NCBI GenBank assembly: GCA_000980705.1
Contig: LBCK01000001.1
Span: 124,001 to 188,000, forward strand
Direction: 5' to 3'
DNA from: Ruminococcus sp. UNK.MGS-30
Lineage (GTDB): Bacteria > Bacillota > Clostridia > Oscillospirales > Ruminococcaceae
DNA: 64,000 nt
This document shows positions 8,428-16,313 of this stretch, piece by piece (within the stretch, counting starts at the first letter, position 1; each line of letters starts with the position of its first letter). Position numbers and translations under genes: made by a program. The notes under the pieces are model-generated. The model saw only the letters and a list, made by a program, of their open reading frames with translations, ran no database searches and was not told where the DNA came from.

Positions 8428-9891
8428 ATGATGATGTACGAAGGATTTGCCGTTTCAGAAAAGGGCTATCAGCATATCTTGAACCATACCGTATGCCAGG
8501 ACAGTACACAATATCTGCAGGATGCAGACTGTGTCGTTGCAACTGTGGCAGACGGTCACGGCAGCAAGCAGTACTTCCGGAGCGACCGAGGTTCCCGCTT
8601 TGCCGCAGAGATCGCTTGCAATAAGATTCGGGAATTTCTAAAATCAATCACCTTTCCGTTTCCAGACTCCAAAACGAAAAAAAGTGTGGTGACACAGCTG
8701 ATCCACAGCATCATTACGGAATGGCATATTGCCGTGAGAAATGACCTGATCAAATCCCCTTTCACGCCGAACGAACTGGAGAGAGTGCCGGAAAAGTACC
8801 AGAAAACCTTTCAATTTTTCACCGAGGAAAACTACAGAGCACATACGGAAAGCGAGATCTCAGACCTGATACAAAAGGAGCATTCTCACGTACAGAAAGC
8901 CTACGGTACTACTCTAATTGCGGTCGGGTTATGCAAATCCTACGCCATCGGTCTGCACATCGGCGATGGGAAATGCGTTGCCCTATACGAGGACGGGACC
9001 ATGGACGAGCCGATTCCATGGGATGAGAACTGCCATTTGAACCGCTGCACTTCCATTTGCGATAAAAATGCAGCCAGTGAATTTCGCTGCCACATCTGGG
9101 ACAACCAGATTCCCGTTGCCATTTTTCTAGGAACGGACGGTATCGATGATACATTTGCCGAGATGCTGCACTCTTTTTACCGCAATGTTGCACTTGATTT
9201 TTTACACGACAATTTCCGAAAGCGAACAGAAATGCTACAAGCCAATCTTGCAAACATCTCCAAATCCGGCAGTCATGACGATGTTTCCATTGCGGGGATT
9301 CTGGATGTGCAGAAGTTATCCGCTATCGAACAAACCTTACAACAGATCACAAAATTGGAGACGCTAACTGCACAGAAAAAGCATTTGCAGGACACCATTC
9401 AGGAATTGCAGTTCCAGCTGGAAAAGATACAGCGCCTTTTGTCACAATCGGCTGAAACGCCGGAAACCGAGGAAAAAATCAAGCGGTATCTGGAAAAGAA
9501 ACGTAAAATCGAGGAAAATCTCTCTGAACAGCAGCAGAAGCTGGCAGGTGTCACACGGGATATTGCAGCAGTGCAAAGAGGCTGGGAAGAAAAAGACGAT
9601 GCTTCCGGTCAGGTGCAAGTTGCTGATACAGAGGAGAAAACACAAGACAACGCTGCAATCTGTCCCACGGTTTCAGAGGATGACCGGTCACAGGAAATCA
9701 CAGCGCAGCAAGATGCACAGGAAGCCCACATTCCCGCCTGTGAAACAGAAACCGCATCCGCACAGCCAGAGGAATTCTCTCTGGATGCAGCAGAACCGGA
9801 TTCAGCAGAAAGCGGCAATGCCGGCGAAGTAAATGACGCAGTTCCGGAAGGGATCATCAGCGAAAGCGAAAACGAATGGGAAGAGGAGTGA
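8428..9891 (+). CDS. PP2C-family Ser/Thr phosphatase with C-terminal coiled coil
   Basis: A 487-residue protein starting only 3 bases after the VWA gene. It begins with three Met codons and a weak ribosome-binding site, so translation is probably coupled. The N-terminal about 290 residues are PP2C: DGHG (42-45), LGTDGIDD for the second metal site, and GSHDDVS at the end of the domain. A charged coiled coil (about 295-390) and an acidic, probably disordered tail follow. In TerY-P triads the phosphatase counteracts the kinase. The acidic tail resembles that of the VWA protein and may share its regulation. Confidence 0.88.
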   Translation: MMMYEGFAVSEKGYQHILNHTVCQDSTQYLQDADCVVATVADGHGSKQYFRSDRGSRFAAEIACNKIREFLKSITFPFPDSKTKKSVVTQLIHSIITEWHIAVRNDLIKSPFTPNELERVPEKYQKTFQFFTEENYRAHTESEISDLIQKEHSHVQKAYGTTLIAVGLCKSYAIGLHIGDGKCVALYEDGTMDEPIPWDENCHLNRCTSICDKNAASEFRCHIWDNQIPVAIFLGTDGIDDTFAEMLHSFYRNVALDFLHDNFRKRTEMLQANLANISKSGSHDDVSIAGILDVQKLSAIEQTLQQITKLETLTAQKKHLQDTIQELQFQLEKIQRLLSQSAETPETEEKIKRYLEKKRKIEENLSEQQQKLAGVTRDIAAVQRGWEEKDDASGQVQVADTEEKTQDNAAICPTVSEDDRSQEITAQQDAQEAHIPACETETASAQPEEFSLDAAEPDSAESGNAGEVNDAVPEGIISESENEWEEE

Positions 9892-9896
9892 AAAAC

Positions 9897-10253
9897 ATGG
9901 CGATCAAAGAGGCACACATTGTTCTTGCACGCTGCCCCCAGTGCAACCGGCGCTTATACGGCATCCGAGTCGAAAAGCAGCCAGACCACTGGGCACTGAC
10001 ATGGGCGTTCCCGATCGACGAGAGCAAAGCAAAATCGGAGGGCTACAACGAAACCGTTTTGAACGGAACATTTCACCCGTCCCCCGATTATAACGGCTGT
10101 CCCTTTTGCGGAACCAAAACTTTTTTACACTGTCCACGCTGTTCCAAGATTACCTGCTACCATGGGGAATCCTATGCAACGTGTGCCTGGTGCGGATTAT
10201 CCGGAGAAACAAAAACACAAAACAACATGTCGCTAAAAGGCGGCAGTATGTGA
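9897..10253 (+). CDS. Zinc-ribbon protein of the TerY-P operon
   Basis: A 118-residue protein. The ATG at 9897 follows GGAAGAGGAG at 9 bases and lies 5 bases after the phosphatase stop. Four Cys pairs are visible (CPQC, CPFC, CPRC, CAWC), giving two zinc ribbons. Otherwise unrecognised. It is probably an adaptor that binds protein or RNA within the system; the kinase and the membrane protein of this operon also carry zinc ribbons. Confidence 0.75.
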   Translation: MAIKEAHIVLARCPQCNRRLYGIRVEKQPDHWALTWAFPIDESKAKSEGYNETVLNGTFHPSPDYNGCPFCGTKTFLHCPRCSKITCYHGESYATCAWCGLSGETKTQNNMSLKGGSM

Positions 10254-10271
10254 GAAAAGAGGAATCTGATT

Positions 10272-12254
10272 ATGAAGTGCAACAAATGCAATAAGACATG
10301 GAGCTTGTTTGACGAAAAATTGTCAGATAAGCAGCATTGTCCCCATTGCAAAGAAAAATTTATCTCTAAGTTCCAGTATTTCGATTCGGTTTCGGAGGGA
10401 ATTGCCTACTGTCTGGAAATGGGCGGAAAGGAAATCCTGAAAAACAAATCCAAAATGAACGCCTATATCAATGACCTGATGGGCAATGATTTTCCGAATC
10501 ACAATCTGGTGAAAAACGCCATCGACAGCGACATTGGTTCGATTCTGATCGATGCAGACGAAAAGGACGAAAAAGCAAAACAGGCTGCCGTACAGCAGGC
10601 CATTGGCAGACTGATTCGTGAATTCTCGACAGAGAAAAAGAAAGCCGAAGAAGTTGTCACGTATTTTACAGACGCACTGCAATGGAAACTTCCCGCAGCG
10701 GCAGCGGAAAAAACAGGGGCTGTGAATGCAGCAGCGAATCCGGCTGCACCGAAGCCCGCTGCAAAAGCCGCCGCACCGCCGACACAGAAACAGCAGCCGG
10801 CAGTGTCGAATGCTTCTCAGACAAGCCCGAATCCGTCAGGTCAAAATGCAACATTTTCACCTGCTGCTGCACCCGGAACTGCAGCACCTCCGAATGCTGC
10901 AATCGCCGGTCAGCCGAATCCTGCTGCAAATCCAAACGGACAGAATCCTCGGCAGCAAGCACCGAACGCTACCTTTCAGGGTGCACAGCCCTATCCTGTC
11001 CCGCCGGTGCCGAACGGACAGGCTTATCCCAACGGAACGATTGCACCAAAAAATGCAAACGGTGCACTTCAAAACAATCCTAACGGCACTCTAAATCCGG
11101 AAAATGCTGCCGTCAAAAAGAAGAAGAAGTCGCCGCTTGGCTGCCTGATCGCAATCCTGATTCTGCTGCTGCTTCTCGCCGGATTGGTCATCTGGTATCT
11201 GATGAGCCACAAAAATGAACCGGAGCAAACGGTATCCACGCCTGCCATCGTCGCCGAAGTCGAAGAGAGCAGCGAAGCATCCACCGAACCGGAAACAGAA
11301 TCCAAAGAAGAGACCACAGAAAAAGCGACAGAGACAGAGTGCACAACGGAAGCAACAGAGGAACAGACAACAGAGAAAACAGCTGGCAATACGGCAACTT
11401 ATGGAGTAAAATCTTTAGCACATTTTAATACACATGATGGAACATATAAAATTCAATATAATCCGGTAAACAATAGAATCTACTATATGCAAGACGAAGC
11501 TAAAATCATGTATTACGACCTGAATACAAATAAAACAGAAACAGCGGTTGATTTATCCGAAAGCGATTACCGAGATGCATTCAAAACATATGGGGTGAAT
11601 CCGTATACCGGAAAGCTTTACCTGAATGTTCAGAATGAAAATATTGGTATTTACGATGTAGAGGCAGATAAAAGTGTATGCTATATAGAAGAGTCTTACA
11701 ACGTTGTTTCGCCAACAGCTTTTACTTTTTTGTCAGAAAATGAAGCCTTTACAAATGGATATCAATTTTCTTTGGATACGGGTGATGTTCTCGCTTCCGG
11801 AAAAGTTCCTTATGTAGGTTATCCTTCCTTCTCTTATCCTTTTTTGTATAATGATGAATATTATTATTTGACTGCTCTTTCAAGCAGCGTTGATGATAAA
11901 ATTAGTATTGTAAAAACGACACAGCTGCTAACTTCGGACGGAGAATATTCTGAAAAAATAAAAACAAACATTGATGAAAATCCGTTCTTTGTAGACACAG
12001 ATGCCGTGTATTACATGACAGAAGACCATTCCATCTATCAGGTGAATCTTGACTATCAGGAATCTGATACAGGTGCCTTAAATAAAAAAAGTGACGAAAA
12101 CCATGATATCCTAATCATAGACGGCAAAGACATCGAAAACTCCAGCACCAATTATCTCAGCGACAACATTGTAGCTTTCACCAAAATTGACGACTCCACA
12201 TTCGCCGTTCTGGACGGTCTGGATAACTCCCTGAAATTGGTTTCGGCAAAGTAA
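10272..12254 (+). CDS. Single-pass membrane sensor-like protein with zinc ribbon and propeller-like ectodomain
   Basis: A 660-residue protein with AGAGGAA upstream. Order: zinc ribbon (CNKC/CPHC, 3-26); a helical domain (about 38-140) resembling those beside bacterial kinases; an Ala/Pro/Asn/Gln-rich disordered stretch (about 143-280); a KKKKK anchor and membrane helix (287-311); an acidic Thr/Glu-rich stalk (315-372); and a beta-rich ectodomain (373-660) with repeated DLNT/NP-YTGKLY-type segments like a beta propeller. It has no signal peptide, so the N-terminus is cytoplasmic. DNA from about 11400 to 12070 is clearly more AT-rich than the first half, which suggests that the ectodomain was exchanged. 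It is probably the sensor or effector of the triad. Confidence 0.8.
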   Translation: MKCNKCNKTWSLFDEKLSDKQHCPHCKEKFISKFQYFDSVSEGIAYCLEMGGKEILKNKSKMNAYINDLMGNDFPNHNLVKNAIDSDIGSILIDADEKDEKAKQAAVQQAIGRLIREFSTEKKKAEEVVTYFTDALQWKLPAAAAEKTGAVNAAANPAAPKPAAKAAAPPTQKQQPAVSNASQTSPNPSGQNATFSPAAAPGTAAPPNAAIAGQPNPAANPNGQNPRQQAPNATFQGAQPYPVPPVPNGQAYPNGTIAPKNANGALQNNPNGTLNPENAAVKKKKKSPLGCLIAILILLLLLAGLVIWYLMSHKNEPEQTVSTPAIVAEVEESSEASTEPETESKEETTEKATETECTTEATEEQTTEKTAGNTATYGVKSLAHFNTHDGTYKIQYNPVNNRIYYMQDEAKIMYYDLNTNKTETAVDLSESDYRDAFKTYGVNPYTGKLYLNVQNENIGIYDVEADKSVCYIEESYNVVSPTAFTFLSENEAFTNGYQFSLDTGDVLASGKVPYVGYPSFSYPFLYNDEYYYLTALSSSVDDKISIVKTTQLLTSDGEYSEKIKTNIDENPFFVDTDAVYYMTEDHSIYQVNLDYQESDTGALNKKSDENHDILIIDGKDIENSSTNYLSDNIVAFTKIDDSTFAVLDGLDNSLKLVSAK

Positions 12255-12286
12255 GCCTTTTCTTACAAATTTCAACCCTATCACAT

Positions 12287-12330
12287 AAAAAATCCGGCAA
12301 GGTTTCCTCCCAAACCTCACCGGATTTTTT
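12287..12330. terminator. Bidirectional Rho-independent terminator
   Basis: AAAAAATCCGG and CCGGATTTTTT flank an inner GGTTT/AAACC stem. It ends the operon to its left and the leftward gene at 12360. Confidence 0.88.
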
Positions 12331-12359
12331 CACATCTCCCCTACTCTATCAGCTTCCCC

Positions 12360-13070
12360 TTACCGATTCCGCCGCAACGGCTCCTTTCCATAGTATGACT
12401 CCGCATCATGCTCCATTCGCAGGTCATACTCCTTGACCGGAACATACAGATTGTGCTCTGGAAAATCCCTTTTCCGCATCGAGATCCATTTCTTGTCATG
12501 TTCCGGATGTCTGGGAATTGGAAGCTCCGGCAGATTCTTTCGATAGATACACCGAATGTTCGGGTGCAGCCATAGATGATCGATGCAAAACCAATATGTT
12601 TCTTCGATATCATCTACATACTTTGCCAGCGGTATGGTGCTTTCCGCTTTTTCCTCAGCCACGGCAATACGAGCAAATGGTTCTGCAAATTGCAGATGAT
12701 CCCAATCATTTTCCCTGTCACAATTCGACACCACCGGCATGACTTCGTCAATTTTATCTTCCGGTATTTGCTGCTTTTTCGGATAATACTGCACAATACA
12801 ATAGGCTCCCAGCAGACGGTTCAAATCGCAATATACAGACTCCGCACAAGCCAGCAAGCCAAAATCCACACACAAATCACGGAATTGACTGCTGCCCCAT
12901 GTGGTCAGATAGCTAAAATATTTCACCTCTGCCTGCACAGTCGCACCATCCCAAACCGCAAGAATCAGTTTCAGATGATAGTCGCAGCAATCCTCGTAGA
13001 GCAGATAATCTGTCACCATTGCCTTGTATCCTATTGTAAACTCGTTTGATTTTCGTTTTTTCTGAGACAT
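12360..13070 (-). CDS. Hypothetical protein, probable paralogue of the protein at 2045
   Basis: A 236-residue protein. The ATG at 13070 has GGGAGGAA at the correct distance; the frame stays open to 13220 but without a site. The N-terminal about 105 residues follow the same pattern as the two repeats of the protein at 2045: hydrophobic strand, DGA turn, aromatic stretch, F-R-D-L-C-x-x-F-G-L, then D-L-x-x-L-x-G-x-C-I-V. The C-terminus is rich in Pro, His and Arg. The function is unknown. It shares the GTTTTTACAAA/TATACT promoter with the gene at 2045, which supports common ancestry and regulation. Confidence 0.7.
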   Translation of the reverse strand: MSQKKRKSNEFTIGYKAMVTDYLLYEDCCDYHLKLILAVWDGATVQAEVKYFSYLTTWGSSQFRDLCVDFGLLACAESVYCDLNRLLGAYCIVQYYPKKQQIPEDKIDEVMPVVSNCDRENDWDHLQFAEPFARIAVAEEKAESTIPLAKYVDDIEETYWFCIDHLWLHPNIRCIYRKNLPELPIPRHPEHDKKWISMRKRDFPEHNLYVPVKEYDLRMEHDAESYYGKEPLRRNR

Positions 13071-13124
13071 TGAAAATTCCTCCCGTTTCGTTATCGGCTG
13101 CAATGCTTCTGTAACCGCAATATC

Positions 13125-13158
13125 AGTATAACACTTTGGATTTTCAGTTTGTAAAAAC
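13125..13158 (-). promoter_or_regulatory. Promoter of the gene at 12360-13070
   Basis: On the minus strand GTTTTTACAAA (13158-13148) is followed after 17 bases by TATACT (13130-13125), exactly as in front of the gene at 2045. Confidence 0.55.
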
Positions 13159-13179
13159 GAGTTGTTTTCGGAAATGAGC

Positions 13180-13205
13180 TGCGAAAACCACATCACTTTT
13201 CTCAC
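13180..13205. repeat. Candidate recombination or end repeat, copy 1
   Basis: TGCGAAAACCACATCACTT (13180-13198) recurs inverted at 21029-21047 with one mismatch. ATCACTTTTCTCAC (13192-13205) recurs directly at 17543 and 20990 with one mismatch. These points flank the amidoligase-integrase module and the SPFH module. Confidence 0.5.
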
Positions 13206-13238
13206 CCGTATCGACCCCAAAAATCAAATATATATTAT

Positions 13239-13279
13239 AATTCCGGTAAGGTGAATCTTTCAGCCTTACCGGAATTTTT
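13239..13279 (+). terminator. Terminator-like hairpin in front of the amidoligase gene
   Basis: AATTCCGGTAAGG pairs perfectly with CCTTACCGGAATT and is followed by five T. It lies just 20 bases before the amidoligase start and no plus-strand gene precedes it, so it may be an attenuator or insulate the module. TATAAT (13236-13241) overlaps its left arm. Confidence 0.6.
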
Positions 13280-13298
13280 GTTTTTGGAGGAACTTGAA

Positions 13299-14390
13299 AT
13301 GGAAGAAGAAGTAAGAATTTGTGACTACTGCGGAAGAGTGCTTGCGGAGGAAGAGGGTACACCAGTAGACGATGAACTGCTCTGCGATGACTGTGTCGAG
13401 GAACACTGCGTCACCTGCGACCACTGCGGCGAAACCATCTGGGAGCAAAACAGTGTCTCCGATGAAGACACCTGCCTTTGTCAAGACTGCTTTGATGCCC
13501 ACTACTACCGCTGCGAATCCTGCGGACAGATCGTTCCGGAAAGCATTGTCTGCTGGCACGGCGACCTGCCCTACTGCGAAAGATGCTTCGACGAGTTTGA
13601 GGACGAGATCGAGGAATACGGTTACAAGCCCACACCCAATTTCTACGGAAACGGAAAACGATACTTCGGCGTGGAACTGGAAGTGGATAACGGCGGCAAG
13701 GATAACGACAATGCCGCAACTCTCAAAAGCATCGCCAATGTGCATGAAGAAAACATTTACATCAAGTCGGACGGCAGCTTGGAGGATGGCTTTGAGATTG
13801 TTTCGCATCCCATGACGCTGGATTATCACACAGAAGAAATGAACTGGAAAGAACTCCTCCGGGAAGCAGTCTCCATGGGCTATCGTTCTCATCAGACTAG
13901 CACTTGCGGTCTGCACATTCACGTCAACCGCAATGCTTTTGGCGACAACCAAGCAGAACAGGAAGATGTCATCAGCCGGATTTTGTTCTTTGTGGAAAAG
14001 CACTGGAATGAACTCTTTACGTTCAGCCGCAGAAGCAGCTACAACATGAGCCGCTGGAGTGCAAGATTTGGCTTTGAAAAGACTGGCAAACAAATCCTAG
14101 AGAAAGCGAAAAGCGGCTGCAACGGCAGATACGTTGCGGTCAATTTGAACAACTACCACACCATTGAGTTTCGCCTGTTCCGAGGAACATTAAAGTATAA
14201 CACATTCATCGCCACATTGCAGATGGTCAACCACATCTGTGATGCGGCGATTTCTTTGTCTGAGGAGGGCATCGATGCCATGAGCTGGTCGGAGTTTGTA
14301 AGCTCCATCGAAGAGCCGGAACTGATCCAGTATCTAAAAGAGAGAAGACTATACGTCAATGAGTACGTGATGGAAAGTGAGGAGATGTGA
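13299..14390 (+). CDS. Amidoligase-family enzyme with N-terminal LIM-like zinc fingers
   Basis: A 363-residue protein; the ATG at 13299 has GGAGG 8 bases upstream. Residues 5-95 hold three Cys-rich zinc knuckles (CDYC, CDHC, CESC and partners). Residues about 115-350 match the putative amidoligase family (COOH-NH2 ligase, glutamine-synthetase-like fold): FGVELEVD, KSDGSLEDGFEIVSHP, TCGLHIHVNRNAF, and YHTIEFRLFRGT. Such enzymes form amide bonds with ATP, and many sit beside a glutamine amidotransferase that supplies ammonia, as here. The next gene starts 1 base after the stop. The substrate is unknown; the small peptides encoded downstream are candidates. Confidence 0.85.
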   Translation: MEEEVRICDYCGRVLAEEEGTPVDDELLCDDCVEEHCVTCDHCGETIWEQNSVSDEDTCLCQDCFDAHYYRCESCGQIVPESIVCWHGDLPYCERCFDEFEDEIEEYGYKPTPNFYGNGKRYFGVELEVDNGGKDNDNAATLKSIANVHEENIYIKSDGSLEDGFEIVSHPMTLDYHTEEMNWKELLREAVSMGYRSHQTSTCGLHIHVNRNAFGDNQAEQEDVISRILFFVEKHWNELFTFSRRSSYNMSRWSARFGFEKTGKQILEKAKSGCNGRYVAVNLNNYHTIEFRLFRGTLKYNTFIATLQMVNHICDAAISLSEEGIDAMSWSEFVSSIEEPELIQYLKERRLYVNEYVMESEEM

Positions 14391-14391
14391 A

Positions 14392-15348
14392 ATGTGTGCA
14401 GTGTTTGGATTTTTAGATTACAAGGGTAAGATCAGCAATGCTGTCCTGAAAAAATTGATACACTACCTCTCGGTCGCTGCAGAAGTTCGTGGCACAGACG
14501 CAACGGGCATCGCCTACGTTCGGAGCAGCGGCATCATCACCTACAAAAAGCCCAAGCCGGCACACAAGGTCAAGCTGTTCTTTCCCAGGGACACGAGAGC
14601 GGTCATCGGACACACCCGGTTCACGACACAGGGCAGCGAGAAGCGAAACTGCAACAACCACCCTTTCGAGGGACACTGCGGCAAAGAGGCGTTCGCCCTC
14701 GCCCACAACGGCGTGCTGTACAACGACAGGGAGCTTCGCCGGGAACAGCATCTCCCAACGACACCGATCGAAACCGACAGCTACATCGCCGTGCAGCTTC
14801 TGGAACAGGGACAGAACCTTGACGCAGAAAACATCAAACGCATGGCAGAGCTTGTGGAAGGCAGTTTTGTCTTTACAATTTTGAGAAATGACAATACGCT
14901 GTTTCTGGTGAAAGGCAATAATCCGTTGACTTTGTATCATTTTCCTGCACTGGGATTGTACGTTTACGCCAGCACAAAAAGCATTTTGGACAATGCTCTG
15001 CGAAAAGTTCATATAGCAGAAAAAGCTTGTGAAGTTGAAATATCTGAGGGAGAAATCATCGAAGTATCTCCGAGTGGCAATCTCCATAAGAGTACATTTG
15101 AAATGCAGGACTACATCCACACCATGTTCAACCCATACAATTGGGACTATGCAAAATGGTGGATGGAAGATGAGCGGGAAGAACTGCTGTTGGAGTACTG
15201 TAGCGCATTTGGCGTTTCGGAAGAAGAGGTACAATTGTTGCTGGAAGTCGGCTATGATCCGGACGAGATCGAAGAACTGCTCATGGACACAGCGGCAATG
15301 GAAGAAGCACTTAGTGAGGCAAAAGCACTGTTACAGTGTGAAGCATAA
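14392..15348 (+). CDS. Class II glutamine amidotransferase
   Basis: A 318-residue protein. The start at 14392 places Cys at position 2 (MCAVFGF), the N-terminal nucleophile left after Met removal. Family motifs include VRGTDATGIA, HTRFTTQG and HNGVLYND, then ETDSYIAVQLLE and GSFVFTIL. No synthase domain follows; residues about 240-318 are helical and acidic. It should release ammonia from glutamine for the amidoligase encoded immediately upstream. The spacing (1 base) supports one operon and probably a complex. Confidence 0.88.
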   Translation: MCAVFGFLDYKGKISNAVLKKLIHYLSVAAEVRGTDATGIAYVRSSGIITYKKPKPAHKVKLFFPRDTRAVIGHTRFTTQGSEKRNCNNHPFEGHCGKEAFALAHNGVLYNDRELRREQHLPTTPIETDSYIAVQLLEQGQNLDAENIKRMAELVEGSFVFTILRNDNTLFLVKGNNPLTLYHFPALGLYVYASTKSILDNALRKVHIAEKACEVEISEGEIIEVSPSGNLHKSTFEMQDYIHTMFNPYNWDYAKWWMEDEREELLLEYCSAFGVSEEEVQLLLEVGYDPDEIEELLMDTAAMEEALSEAKALLQCEA

Positions 15349-15377
15349 GTCAAAACGAAAAATTGGAGGAATTTGAC

Positions 15378-15491
15378 ATGAAGGAATTTATCGCAGGACT
15401 GGTACTGACACTGGTGATCGGCGGCATTGGAATTGCCATCGAAATGCAGGAGCGGGAGGAGGTGAAGTATATCAATGCCGATTGCAATTGA
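15378..15491 (+). CDS. Small membrane peptide, 37 residues
   Basis: A strong GGAGG lies 7 bases before the ATG. The peptide has one membrane helix (GLVLTLVIGGIGIAIEM) and a charged tail, EREEVKYINADCN. It sits 29 bases after the amidotransferase gene and overlaps the next micropeptide in another frame. It could be the substrate of the amidoligase pair or a membrane anchor for it. Confidence 0.55.
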   Translation: MKEFIAGLVLTLVIGGIGIAIEMQEREEVKYINADCN

Positions 15492-15555
15492 AATGTTTCT
15501 GGCGGGTGTCGCTTGCGGCGTAGAGCTGCTGGCACTGGTTAAGAAGAGTAAGTAA
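15475..15555 (+). CDS. Small membrane peptide, 26 residues, overlapping
   Basis: The ATG at 15475 follows GGGAGGAGGTGA, one of the best ribosome-binding sites in the window, located inside the previous 37-codon gene. It encodes MPIAIEMFLAGVACGVELL and a basic end, KKSK: a single short hydrophobic helix. The IAIEM stretch also occurs in the previous peptide, partly because they read nearby DNA of the same type. No known family. Confidence 0.5.
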   Translation: MPIAIEMFLAGVACGVELLALVKKSK

Positions 15556-15570
15556 AAATTCTGTTTGCGG

Positions 15571-15602
15571 GAGGCTTGGCATGACGCTGAGCCTCTTTTT
15601 TT
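15571..15602 (+). terminator. Rho-independent terminator
   Basis: GAGGCT and AGCCTC around a 13-base loop, followed by seven T, closing the amidoligase operon. Confidence 0.85.
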
Positions 15603-15624
15603 AGAGCAAGATCGGAGGAAAATC

Positions 15625-15942
15625 ATGCAAAAATTACGCTCTATTGCAACTATTTCAAATGCTGCAATGCCGTCAGATCTCAAATCATATCTGGTGCAGA
15701 AAATGGAAAACATCGAAAAAACCTATCACTGTGACATGGGTGATATCCTTTCTGTAATTCTCTTAGAAAAACAGGAGAAATCCTATCTGCTCGACAAAGG
15801 TTTGGAATTCTATGAGATCCTTTCTTTTTCCCATGCTGACTGGATCCACACTGTCTGGGCATCTTCGGACGGATACAGCGAGGATATCTACATCCCATTT
15901 TCCACAGAAGCACAGAAACTTGTGGAAAGAAGGTGCTGCTGA
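15625..15942 (+). CDS. Hypothetical small protein
   Basis: A 105-residue protein; ATG at 15625 after CGGAGGAAAA. Predicted helices near the N-terminus, then beta-rich sequence with HADWIHTVW. It is not recognised. It overlaps the next gene by one base (TGATG), so the two are coupled; the partner is DUF960-like, a family common on phages and integrative elements. Confidence 0.6.
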   Translation: MQKLRSIATISNAAMPSDLKSYLVQKMENIEKTYHCDMGDILSVILLEKQEKSYLLDKGLEFYEILSFSHADWIHTVWASSDGYSEDIYIPFSTEAQKLVERRCC

Positions 15943-16244
15943 TGTTTTCAGAAAACCGCTATCTGACAAAAAGAATCCATGAGGAACTACCGCTTTTTCT
16001 GCAATTATTTCTCTGGAACTGCATTGCAGAACTGCCTGTTCCAAAGGATTATCTGCAAATATTTCGACTTTCCGGAGCAGGCAGTCAGCAGATCGTTTTG
16101 CATTGTCAGGAAGTGCCGCCTTATGAAAAACACTATCAGTTTGCCGTGCCGTTTTCGTCGGTCACAGCGAAAATCTATGTAATTGCAGAATATGATGCAA
16201 ACCAAAAGCCCTATGCCACCATGCTGTTTGCAGAAGAATACTAA
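15942..16244 (+). CDS. DUF960-like protein
   Basis: A 100-residue protein starting in the TGATG overlap. The pattern NRYLTKRIHEELPLFLQLFLW, DYLQIFRL, and HCQEVPPY matches the DUF960 family as I remember it, a small Firmicutes family of unknown function often found on mobile elements. It lies just before the integrase gene. Confidence 0.6.
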   Translation: MFSENRYLTKRIHEELPLFLQLFLWNCIAELPVPKDYLQIFRLSGAGSQQIVLHCQEVPPYEKHYQFAVPFSSVTAKIYVIAEYDANQKPYATMLFAEEY

Positions 16245-16313
16245 ATGCTTTTCTGCCCTTTTCAAGAAAAGCCCGAAGAACATTCTGTTATACTTTTCAA
16301 AGGAGGCGGTTTT

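Noticed and set aside
13071..13220. N-terminal extension of the protein at 12360
   Set aside because: The frame is open, but the ribosome-binding site and promoter lie at 13070-13158, and the extension contains the border repeat.
13210..13241. Promoter TCGACC-N20-TATAAT before the amidoligase
   Set aside because: The -10 box overlaps the left arm of the hairpin and the -35 box is poor and wrongly spaced.
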